NCBI GenBank assembly: GCA_017601265.1
Contig: JAFNJA010000052.1
Span: forward strand, 3,045-12,172
Direction of reading: 5' to 3'
Source of the DNA: Candidatus Brockarchaeota archaeon
GTDB taxonomy: Archaea > Thermoproteota > EX4484-205 > DTQO01
DNA length: 9,128 bases
This document shows, piece by piece, positions 1 to 5,889 of this stretch (positions are counted from its first letter, which is position 1; every line of letters starts with the position of its first letter). Both the position numbers and the translations under genes were made by a program. The notes beneath the pieces were generated by a model. It did not search any database. It was given only the letters and a program-made list of their open reading frames with translations, and was not told the origin of the DNA.

Positions 1-1
1 T

Positions 2-556
2 TACAGGGCGCTTTACACGCTGAAGGACGGCGTGATGACGGCGAACGCCGGAATCGACCACAAGAACGTGCCACCTCGCACTGCGATCCTCTGGCCAAAG
101 GATCCTTCGAAGGCGGCCGCAAAGATCCAGAGAGGAATATTCGATCTTTTGGGCAAGCGCGTGGGGGTTTCGGTAATCGACAGCAGGGTCGCTCCCCTCC
201 GGGCGGGGACTATAGGAGTCACCCTGGGCGCGGTTGGCTTTGAGCTTGTCAGGGATTGCCGGGGTAAGAAGGACCTTTACGGCAAGCCCCTCCTGATCAC
301 CAAGCTAGCGGTGGCCGACGACATAGCGTGCGCGGCACACTTGGTGATGGGGGAGGTTGCCGAGAGAACTCCTGTCGCGGTGGTGAGGGGCATAACTCCG
401 GCGCCGAAGGTCCAGAAGGCCGAGACGATGATCATGCCGCCGGATCTCTGCCTCTTTATGGGCGTCTTCAAGCCAAAGAGGGGGCGGCTCAAGGCAGAAT
501 GCCGGGCGAAAAGGAAGACAAGCAAAAAAAGGTACCCGGCAGTTGAGCTGGTATGA
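2..556 (+). CDS. CofE-like F420-0:gamma-glutamyl ligase family protein, 5'-truncated by window edge
   Basis: The reading frame is open from base 2 and ends at TGA 554-556, so only the C-terminal ~184 residues are present; the GTG/ATG at 32-37 is internal, since the family sequence continues upstream of it. Family signatures (F420_ligase, PF01996) are clear: TANAGIDHKNV, a DP..AA.KI segment, D.RG.KDLYG, AVADDIA..AHLVMGE and PVAVVRG. CofE adds L-glutamate to F420-0 in the cytosol using GTP and divalent metal. Putative metal ligands are the Asp at 179-181 and the Asp-Asp pair at 317-322; the second position is normally Glu (ADE in typical CofE). The usual DT.GRPWR motif is replaced by DSRVAPLR, which I associate from memory with a divergent CofE-like clade. 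Membership of the family is firm, but the exact substrate is not. The gene ends in a basic tail (RAKRKTSKKR). Confidence 0.85.
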   Translation, partial: YRALYTLKDGVMTANAGIDHKNVPPRTAILWPKDPSKAAAKIQRGIFDLLGKRVGVSVIDSRVAPLRAGTIGVTLGAVGFELVRDCRGKKDLYGKPLLITKLAVADDIACAAHLVMGEVAERTPVAVVRGITPAPKVQKAETMIMPPDLCLFMGVFKPKRGRLKAECRAKRKTSKKRYPAVELV

Positions 557-611
557 ATTTTGCCAACCTGCTACTCTCGCTTCTGTCGGGCCCGCGCACC
601 CAAATACTCGT

Positions 612-625
612 TTCCGCGCGCGGAA
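612..625. repeat. Perfect 14-bp palindrome in intergenic DNA
   Basis: TTCCGCGCGCGGAA reads identically on both strands. It could be a dimeric repressor site or a 5-bp-stem, 4-nt-loop hairpin just beyond the CofE-like gene. It is not followed by a T-run and lies about 200 bp before the ade start, so neither role is established. Confidence 0.45.
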
Positions 626-792
626 GCTAGGGATTGAAAAATGGTTATTCGTCAAGTCGCCTTTTAGCCGGAGCCAAAGATAAGATCCAAAAGGCGGGTC
701 GGGCCAAGAGGTCAAGGCCGCAATCCGGATTGGTTGATTGGGTCGGGCGGGGCCGAGTAGGTGCTGGAGGTTCCGGTCCGCGCGGAGGGCGC

Positions 793-802
793 AATTAATT
801 AA
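793..802 (+). promoter_or_regulatory. Probable box A (TATA) promoter of adenine deaminase
   Basis: AATTAATTAA is the only A/T block in a GC-rich stretch, centred about 29 nt before ATG 827. Archaeal transcription usually starts about 25 nt downstream of the box centre, so the transcript would begin at or within a few bases of the start codon. This agrees with the lack of any Shine-Dalgarno match before ATG 827, which suggests leaderless translation. Confidence 0.6.
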
Positions 803-826
803 CCGCGTCCCGCGCCGATCCCCTCC

Positions 827-2608
827 ATGCACCGTGTGAAAAGGCCCGCGGAAAGCCTCGCAAAGGTCGCGTTGGGAAAGGCCAAAGCCGATCTTGTGGT
901 CAAGAAGGCGACCCTCGTTAACGTTGAGACGGGGGAGCTGATTCCGGACGCGAGCGTGTCCGTCTCGAAAGGGTACGTCGCGGACGTTGGCGATTTGCCT
1001 AGCATCGGTCCCGAAACGCGGGTAATCGACGGCTCGAAGGCCTTCGCCATTCCGGGTTTCCTTGACGGGCACGTTCACGTTGAGAGCAGCATGCTCTCTT
1101 TAACGAATTTCAGCTTCGCGGCCTTGGAAAGGGGCACGACCGGGGTCTTCGTCGATCCCCACGAGATCGCCAACGTGCTCGGGCCCGAAGGCGTCAGGCT
1201 CCTGATCAGGGAGTCGCTCGGTTTGCCCATCAAGATCTTCTTCCTCGTTCCATCGTGCGTTCCGGCGGTGCCTGGCATGGAAACGAGCGGAGCGTCCATG
1301 TCCGCGTCGGACGTCGCGGAACTCCTTCGGGAAAGTTCCGTCGTTGGGCTGGCCGAGGTCATGAATTATCCCGGGGTCGTGTCCGGGGAAGCCAAGTTGC
1401 TCCGCGAGATGCGGGCCGCTTTGAGGCTTGGAAAGGTCGTCGACGGCCACTACGCTGGCAAGATCGGGAAGGAGCTTGCGGCTTACGTTTCATCGGGGGC
1501 ATCATCGTGCCACGAATCCGTCAGCAGGGAGGAGGCCTTGGCGAAAGCCAGGTTAGGGATGTATTTGATGGTCAGGGAAGGATCGGCTTTCAAAAACCTG
1601 AGCGAAGTCATCAAGGTCGTGACGATGGACAAGATCTATCCTTGCAAGGTCCTTCTGGTCAGTGACGACAGGGACGCTCCGAGCCTCGCGAAAGAGGGGC
1701 ACATGGATTTCGTCGTAAAGCGGGCCGTCGAGGAAGGAGTCGATCCCGTCCTCGCGATCCAGATGGCGACGATAAACGTCGCGAGGAGGTTTAGGGTCGA
1801 CGATTTTGCGGGAAGCATCGCCCCTGGCAAGTGCGCCGACATAGTCCTCGTGGAGGACCTCAAGTCGTTCAAAATCAAATCGGTCGTCTCGAACGGCAAA
1901 TTGTTGGTGCACGGAGGGAAGCTCCTTGCTTCTAGGCGCAGGTTCCGCTACCCGGAACGCAGCGTCAGGACGGTCAAGTTCAAGAGGCGGCTGCACCCCG
2001 CCGATTTCGTCGCCGCGGCACCCGCCGATCGTGGGGAAAGCGAGGCGCACGTCATCCTCGTTCGCGACGGCGAATCCGTTACGAAGCACGTGGTTGAGGT
2101 TGTGCCGACGGCCGGGGGGGCCGTGTTGCCGGACCTGGGCGCGGACATCCTGAGGGTCTCCGTGGTCGAGAGGCACGGGAAGACCGGGAACGTGGCGAAC
2201 GGGCTGGTGAAAGGCTTCGGCTTGAGGGAGGGCGCTGTCGCGACGTCCGTCAGCCACGACAGCCACAATTTGACCGTTGTCGGCGTCGGGGCGTCCGACA
2301 TGCACGCCGCCGCAAACGAGGTCAGGAGGATGGGCGGGGGCATCTCGGTCGTAGCAAGGGGCAAGGTCGTCGCGAAGGTTGCCCTGCCCATAGCGGGACT
2401 GATGAGCTTGAAACCCCTTCGTCCCTTGAACGCCGACGTGGAAAGGGTGAAGAGTGCGTTAAAGAAGCTGGGTTGCCAACTCGAATCCCCGTTCATGGCC
2501 TTGTCCTTCCTGAGCTTGTCGGTCATACCGGAGATCAGGATCACGGACAAGGGCATCGTAGACGTCCTGGCTTTCTCCTTCATACCCTTGTTGGCAAGAG
2601 GAAACTGA
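827..2608 (+). CDS. ade: Adenine deaminase
   Basis: This is a metal-dependent amidohydrolase that converts adenine to hypoxanthine and ammonia in purine salvage, and it is cytosolic. The 593 residues match the usual length for the family. The amidohydrolase domain shows PGFLDGHVHVESSM (76-89; His82, His84), DPHEIANV (110-117), EVMNYPGV (177-184), DGH (206-208), CHE (228-230), REGSAFKNL (250-258), SDDRD (279-283) and APGKCADIV (332-340). The separate C-terminal adenine deaminase domain carries ERHGKTGNV (448-456), HDSHNLTVVG (477-486) and PIAGLMS (521-527). Two metal-site neighbourhoods deviate from consensus: GHYAG instead of GHAPG, and SCHE instead of SDHE. ATG 827 is preferred because it starts shortly before the conserved VALGKAKADLV segment and sits at the right distance from a box A. 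No Shine-Dalgarno is present. The gene converges on the MtrH-like gene with only 18 bp between the stops. Confidence 0.93.
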   Translation: MHRVKRPAESLAKVALGKAKADLVVKKATLVNVETGELIPDASVSVSKGYVADVGDLPSIGPETRVIDGSKAFAIPGFLDGHVHVESSMLSLTNFSFAALERGTTGVFVDPHEIANVLGPEGVRLLIRESLGLPIKIFFLVPSCVPAVPGMETSGASMSASDVAELLRESSVVGLAEVMNYPGVVSGEAKLLREMRAALRLGKVVDGHYAGKIGKELAAYVSSGASSCHESVSREEALAKARLGMYLMVREGSAFKNLSEVIKVVTMDKIYPCKVLLVSDDRDAPSLAKEGHMDFVVKRAVEEGVDPVLAIQMATINVARRFRVDDFAGSIAPGKCADIVLVEDLKSFKIKSVVSNGKLLVHGGKLLASRRRFRYPERSVRTVKFKRRLHPADFVAAAPADRGESEAHVILVRDGESVTKHVVEVVPTAGGAVLPDLGADILRVSVVERHGKTGNVANGLVKGFGLREGAVATSVSHDSHNLTVVGVGASDMHAAANEVRRMGGGISVVARGKVVAKVALPIAGLMSLKPLRPLNADVERVKSALKKLGCQLESPFMALSFLSLSVIPEIRITDKGIVDVLAFSFIPLLARGN

Positions 2609-2626
2609 CAGGGGCGAGCGTCCGGA

Positions 2627-3526
2627 TCAAGCTATTTTGTAGATCGGGTGCCCAGGCTCTGCCCTCGAGCCCTGCTCCCTCAAAAGCTGCGCGTACGCCG
2701 CGTCCACCATGGCCACCGCGGGAAAGATGTAGCTCGCGGTGTCGATCGGGCCGTAAAGGATGAAGTTAGCGCCCGACGCTATCGCCATCGCGCACGCGGA
2801 CGCCATGCTCGGATGGGTCGCTTGCTTCCCCATCTTCGTCTTCAACCCCCTCCACGTCCCGATGGCGTTGTGCGCGCCGCATCCAGCCGGCAACCCGAGT
2901 TCGTCCTTCACCCCGTATATCGCGCGGCAAGCGGGACCCAAAGTCAGGACGTCTATGACGCACGTGTCCACCAGGATGTTTTCGATTCCGGCGCTCTGCG
3001 CTATCGGAAGCAAATTCTTCACCGCTTTCAGGCGCCCAGCCGAGGTGAACTCCCTCAGATTGTACGAAAGGATTACCGCGCTCTTGACGCCCGCCTCTTT
3101 TATCTTGTCGAGTTCCTCCTTCTTGAATTCGGGCAAAATTGAGTTGTACACGATCGGGTTTCTGATTCCAGATTGGATGAGGTAATCGAGCCCCTTGATC
3201 CTTACGTCGGCCGACACGCCGTCAAAGAGGATTGGCGCGTCCGTTTCGGCCGCCACGAAATCCACGAACCTCGAAAGCGCCTCCGGCGTAGATCCCACGA
3301 CGTCCACCATGTGGGGGTTTCCGGTCTTATCCGAGAACTCTTCCTGCACCTTAAGCAGTTCCTGCGCCTTATCCTTCTCAAACTCGCCCTTGGCCTCGTC
3401 CACCAATACGTGGTGTTTCGAATAGAAGATCGAGCCTATCAGAACCGTTGCTTGCTTTCCGGGCAGCCCCCCGACCTTGACGTCACCTATCGTGAAGATT
3501 TTTTGCTCCTTGCCGAAGGACCACAT
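2627..3526 (-). CDS. MtrH-family methyltransferase (corrinoid:tetrahydropterin, MtgA/MtrH-like)
   Basis: The 299 residues form one MtrH domain (PF02007), close to the usual ~300-310. Visible family motifs are VLIGSIFY (28-35), DKTGNPHMVDVVG (66-78), ILVDTCVID (184-192), LPAGCGAHN (212-220) and ANFILYGPI (253-261). MtrH moves the methyl group between a tetrahydropterin and a corrinoid in the Mtr complex. Soluble relatives such as MtgA do the same with free corrinoid proteins. No other mtr genes are present and the gene directly follows a corrinoid activator, so a soluble second-methyltransferase role is more likely than Mtr membership. Whether it uses H4MPT or H4folate cannot be read from the sequence. 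ATG 3526 is 28 bp after the upstream stop; no strong Shine-Dalgarno is seen. It is probably co-transcribed with the activator, with a possible internal box A. Confidence 0.88.
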   Translation of the reverse strand: MWSFGKEQKIFTIGDVKVGGLPGKQATVLIGSIFYSKHHVLVDEAKGEFEKDKAQELLKVQEEFSDKTGNPHMVDVVGSTPEALSRFVDFVAAETDAPILFDGVSADVRIKGLDYLIQSGIRNPIVYNSILPEFKKEELDKIKEAGVKSAVILSYNLREFTSAGRLKAVKNLLPIAQSAGIENILVDTCVIDVLTLGPACRAIYGVKDELGLPAGCGAHNAIGTWRGLKTKMGKQATHPSMASACAMAIASGANFILYGPIDTASYIFPAVAMVDAAYAQLLREQGSRAEPGHPIYKIA

Positions 3527-3554
3527 CGCCGACCCGCGAAAGCTGGTGGATCGT

Positions 3555-5450
3555 TCACGAGTAATTAATGTTTTTGCCGGACTGGTTCCACCGCATGAAG
3601 GGGTGCTCTTTCCCCCTGCTCCCTATTATGCGGTCGGCCGTCGGGAATAGGTTTCTTTCGGCGTGCGGTATGTTCAACGCCTTCAGGAACTCTTTCTGGA
3701 AACCCTCCTCCCCGCTTAGTTCCAAGTATTTGATTTTTCTCGCTACGCTTTGCGCCTCCTTGGTTTTCCCCTTGGAGAGCAGCGCGAGCCTCGCTCCGAA
3801 CCCCGCGCCGTTGCCTATCATCTTTATCCTCTCCACGGGAACGTCCGGTAACATGCCTATGACTATGGCCGACGTTGGGTCGATGTAGTTTCCGAAAGCC
3901 CCGGCCACGTAGACGTTCTTTACGCCTTCGGGTTTGATTCGCATCTTCTTCATCAGAAGATAGCAACCGGTAAATATGGCGGCCTTGGCCAGTTGGAGGT
4001 TGCGGACGTCTTTCTGGGTTATCGTTATGTCCTTCCCTATCTCCGTTTCCTCCGCCTTGGCCAACACGAACCCTTGGCCTTGTCGAGCCTTTTCCGTCAA
4101 TTTCCCGGTTGAATCGACGAGGCCCGCCATTGCCAGAGATGCCAGCGCGTCCACCAATCCGGAGCCGCATATTCCCTTCGGCTTTGCTCCCCCTATCGTC
4201 TTGTAGAACACCTCGAGGCTCTCGGGGTTAATGGCGACCTTCTCTATCGCTCCTTCCATCCCACGCATGCCAAACGTTATCTCCGCGCCTTCGAGAGCGG
4301 GTCCGGCAGCGCACGAAGCGGACAGCATTTTGTGCTTGTTTCCGACCACGACCTCCCCATTCGTTCCTATGTCGATCAGCAAAGACACGGCTTCCTTCTT
4401 GTGCATCCCCGAAACCAAGACGTCCGACACGACGTCCGCCCCAACGTAGCCGCTGATCGACGGAACGGTCCTCAGGTATCCTCCTGGGTTCGTGTCGATG
4501 CCCATCTCCCTTGCTTTGACGGCGATGCTGCCCGTGTCGGGCGGGACGTAAGGGGCTGTCGCGATGAAGGATGGATCCATCCCCAACAAGAAGCTCAGCA
4601 TTATCGTATTTCCCGAGCACACGACGTCGTATATCCGCCCCTTTTCGACGTTGGCCTTCTTGGAAGCCTCGTCAAGAAGCTTGTTTATCGTCCCGATCGC
4701 GAGCCTCTGGAGCGTTGCCAAGCCGTCCTTCTCCCTGGTGGAGTACGCTATCCGGCTTATGACGTCTTCGCCGTACGGTATCTGCGCGTTGTAATCGGAC
4801 TCGACGGCCATCACTTTGCCCGAGGCCAGATCTACCAGGTAGACGACTATCGTCGTCGTGCCTACGTCCACGGCCGCGCCGTAAGCGCCGCCCGCGTCCA
4901 GTCCGCCCACGTCCACGACCTCTCTGCCGTAAAGCGTCGCGGTTATTTTCCAATCTTTTTCGCGCAGCAGCCTTGGAAGCTGCCTCAGCAATAGCAGGTC
5001 GATGGAACTCTGTTTCAGGGCCGACCTCAGCCTCTCGGCGTCCGACCGCTGGTCCCTTAGCGTCGGTTTGGGCAGCTCCTTCGAAACCGTCTTGACGTAC
5101 GGATCTGGTTTGACCTTCAATTCCAATCCCCAAGTCAGTATCTTGGAACCCGGTACGCGCGGCGATGCCAAGACGCGCACCGTTAGGTCGGAAATCGGGC
5201 AAGTTTGGCACGCTAAACGCACGCCGCTGCCCATCTCCGCGCCCGACAGGGCCTGGGCCTCGAATCGGGTAGGTTTTGTGGCCTCACCTGATTCGATCCT
5301 TACCAGGCACTTTCCGCAGCTCCCCCTGCCGCCGCACAGCGACTCTATTTGGACGCCGCATCGCCTTGACGCAGTTAAAAGGTTATCATCTTCGCTTACC
5401 TCGACCCTCAAGCCCTCGGGCTGGAAAGTTACCGTGTGTTTGCGTTCCAT
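3555..5450 (-). CDS. Reductive activator of corrinoid proteins, 2Fe-2S + ASKHA domain (RACo type)
   Basis: This 631-aa protein combines an N-terminal plant-type ferredoxin domain with a DUF4445/ASKHA ATPase. The cluster ligands are Cys39, Cys45, Cys48 (in LCGGRGSCGKC) and Cys81. After a linker, the ASKHA part shows VDVGTTT (194-200), SGNTIM (279-284), GYVGAD (334-339), IDIGTNGE (359-366), SCAAGPALEGA (379-389), CGSGLVDA (428-435) and a late VYVAGAFGNYID. Such proteins use ATP to drive electrons onto Co(II) of inactivated corrinoid carriers, restoring Co(I). The architecture is that of bacterial RACo/O-demethylase activating enzymes. It is not RamA, which has C-terminal 4Fe-4S clusters; no Cys-rich C-terminus is seen here. 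ATG 5450 precedes the conserved ferredoxin N-terminus and lies about 26 nt from a palindromic box A, so the message is probably leaderless. It heads a minus-strand pair with the MtrH-like gene and diverges from the corrinoid-protein operon. Confidence 0.92.
   Translation of the reverse strand: MERKHTVTFQPEGLRVEVSEDDNLLTASRRCGVQIESLCGGRGSCGKCLVRIESGEATKPTRFEAQALSGAEMGSGVRLACQTCPISDLTVRVLASPRVPGSKILTWGLELKVKPDPYVKTVSKELPKPTLRDQRSDAERLRSALKQSSIDLLLLRQLPRLLREKDWKITATLYGREVVDVGGLDAGGAYGAAVDVGTTTIVVYLVDLASGKVMAVESDYNAQIPYGEDVISRIAYSTREKDGLATLQRLAIGTINKLLDEASKKANVEKGRIYDVVCSGNTIMLSFLLGMDPSFIATAPYVPPDTGSIAVKAREMGIDTNPGGYLRTVPSISGYVGADVVSDVLVSGMHKKEAVSLLIDIGTNGEVVVGNKHKMLSASCAAGPALEGAEITFGMRGMEGAIEKVAINPESLEVFYKTIGGAKPKGICGSGLVDALASLAMAGLVDSTGKLTEKARQGQGFVLAKAEETEIGKDITITQKDVRNLQLAKAAIFTGCYLLMKKMRIKPEGVKNVYVAGAFGNYIDPTSAIVIGMLPDVPVERIKMIGNGAGFGARLALLSKGKTKEAQSVARKIKYLELSGEEGFQKEFLKALNIPHAERNLFPTADRIIGSRGKEHPFMRWNQSGKNINYS
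3562..3569 (-). promoter_or_regulatory. Possible internal box A for the MtrH-like gene
   Basis: On the minus strand ATTAATTA lies within the last codons of the activator gene, about 39 nt before ATG 3526, which would give a leader of roughly a dozen bases. It closely resembles the ade box A. It may simply be A/T-rich coding sequence, so this is a weak call. Confidence 0.3.
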
Positions 5451-5470
5451 CGCGCCCGCGTCGCGAGTTG

Positions 5471-5482
5471 GCTTTTAAAAGC
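5471..5482 (-). promoter_or_regulatory. Palindromic box A promoter of the corrinoid activator operon
   Basis: GCTTTTAAAAGC is a perfect 12-bp palindrome centred about 26 nt upstream of ATG 5450 on the minus strand. This is the distance expected when transcription starts at the start codon. The gene has no Shine-Dalgarno, in keeping with a leaderless mRNA. Confidence 0.65.
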
Positions 5483-5525
5483 AAGGTTATACATTTAACG
5501 AGTTATCGACGGCGACCTCGCTAAG

Positions 5526-5535
5526 CTTTAATAAG
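5526..5535 (+). promoter_or_regulatory. Box A promoter of the 101-aa protein / corrinoid protein operon
   Basis: CTTTAATAAG on the plus strand predicts a transcription start near 5556 and a leader of about 23 nt, which contains the Shine-Dalgarno at 5566-5571. A small inverted repeat (CGGCA at 5547-5551 and TGCCG at 5558-5562) spans the predicted start site and could be an operator or 5' hairpin. Together with the opposite-facing box at 5471-5482 it forms a compact divergent control region. Confidence 0.55.
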
Positions 5536-5565
5536 CGTTGCCCGGACGGCAGTTCATTGCCGCGC

Positions 5566-5571
5566 GGAGGT
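5566..5571 (+). promoter_or_regulatory. Shine-Dalgarno that selects the TTG start at 5579
   Basis: GGAGGT ends 7 nt before TTG 5579 but 13 nt before the in-frame GTG 5585. The spacing favours the TTG codon. No in-frame ATG is available near this position. Confidence 0.6.
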
Positions 5572-5578
5572 TGGGAAC

Positions 5579-5884
5579 TTGGTCGTGACCGATAAGGCGA
5601 GGAGGTTGCAAGGGAGGGTCATAGAGGTCGAGAAGACGGGCGAAAAGAAAAAGGACGAGGAGGGCAACGAATGGGAGAAGTGCGTATTTACCCTTGAGCT
5701 CGTGGGCTTCTCAAAAAGGACTCCCGACGAGGTGCTGCCCGAGAGCTTCCGGGGGAGAAGGGTTAAGCTTATCAGGTGGTGTTGTTTCGATTGGCACTAT
5801 AAACTGGGAGTTAGAAAGACGTTGGACGTGGATGAAACCGAGGCCGTCCTGGGAGGGCGGCCGACAGAAACCGTTTACTGGTGA
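5579..5884 (+). CDS. Conserved-looking 101-aa protein of unknown function, coupled to corrinoid protein
   Basis: I do not recognise this family. The likely start is TTG 5579, chosen for the GGAGGT 7 nt upstream; GTG 5585 is the alternative. The protein has no signal peptide or membrane segment and is highly charged. The N-terminal third looks like a beta hairpin with a Lys/Glu/Asp-rich turn (19-33). A hydrophobic strand VFTLELVGF (36-44) and a basic strand (60-67) follow, then an unusual cluster with Cys68, Cys69, Asp71, Trp72 and His73. It ends in Trp-Tyr-type aromatics (YW). The overall feel is a small beta-rich (OB-like) fold, which is inference only. Its stop codon TGA 5882-5884 lies inside the ribosome binding site of the corrinoid gene, so the two are translationally coupled. 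This points to a role linked to the methyl carrier, though none can be assigned from sequence. Confidence 0.75.
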   Translation: MVVTDKARRLQGRVIEVEKTGEKKKDEEGNEWEKCVFTLELVGFSKRTPDEVLPESFRGRRVKLIRWCCFDWHYKLGVRKTLDVDETEAVLGGRPTETVYW

Positions 5885-5886
5885 TC
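5880..5886 (+). promoter_or_regulatory. Shine-Dalgarno overlapping the upstream stop codon; decides the corrinoid protein start
   Basis: GGTGATC is fully complementary to the GAUCACC stretch at the archaeal 16S rRNA 3' end and precedes ATG 5890 by a short spacer. It contains the TGA stop of the 101-aa gene, so ribosomes ending there are placed to restart. The alternative GTG 5881 has no ribosome binding site. Confidence 0.6.
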
Positions 5887-5889
5887 GGC

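Larger units (their letters stand above)
557..826. other. Intergenic region upstream of adenine deaminase
   Basis: This 270-bp stretch lies between the CofE-like gene and ade. It opens with a short T-run (557-561) that could aid termination. It contains a perfect 14-bp palindrome at 612-625, a 9-bp direct repeat GGGTCGGGC (696-704 and 740-748), and the ade box A near its right end. I see no convincing reading frame on either strand, no tRNA T-arm consensus and no C/D-box motifs. Long minus-strand open frames crossing it are GC-driven shadows of the two flanking genes. Confidence 0.5.

Noticed and set aside
640..790. Possible tRNA or split tRNA in the intergenic GGTTCCGGTCC stretch
   Set aside because: The T-loop lacks the invariant A58 and purine 57, and no matching acceptor or anticodon stem could be drawn on either strand.
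305..1078. 257-aa minus-strand open frame spanning cofE-like, intergenic DNA and ade
   Set aside because: It lies opposite two clearly coding regions, its composition is Arg/Pro-rich as expected of a GC-driven shadow, and it resembles no family I know.
1553..2583. Long minus-strand frames opposite adenine deaminase (to 2305 and 2583)
   Set aside because: They lie antisense to an intact, motif-rich ade gene and have low-complexity shadow composition.
2609..2626. Terminator between the convergent ade and MtrH-like genes
   Set aside because: The 18-bp gap has neither a hairpin nor a T-run, so termination must occur inside the opposing genes if at all.
4332..4994. 220-aa plus-strand frame opposite the RACo gene
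   Set aside because: It is antisense to the ASKHA domain, whose motifs are continuous in the minus frame, and it has no family resemblance.
5881..5883. GTG 5881 as start of the corrinoid protein
   Set aside because: The 4-nt overlap with the previous stop is attractive, but GGTGATC is positioned for ATG 5890. The difference is only three residues.
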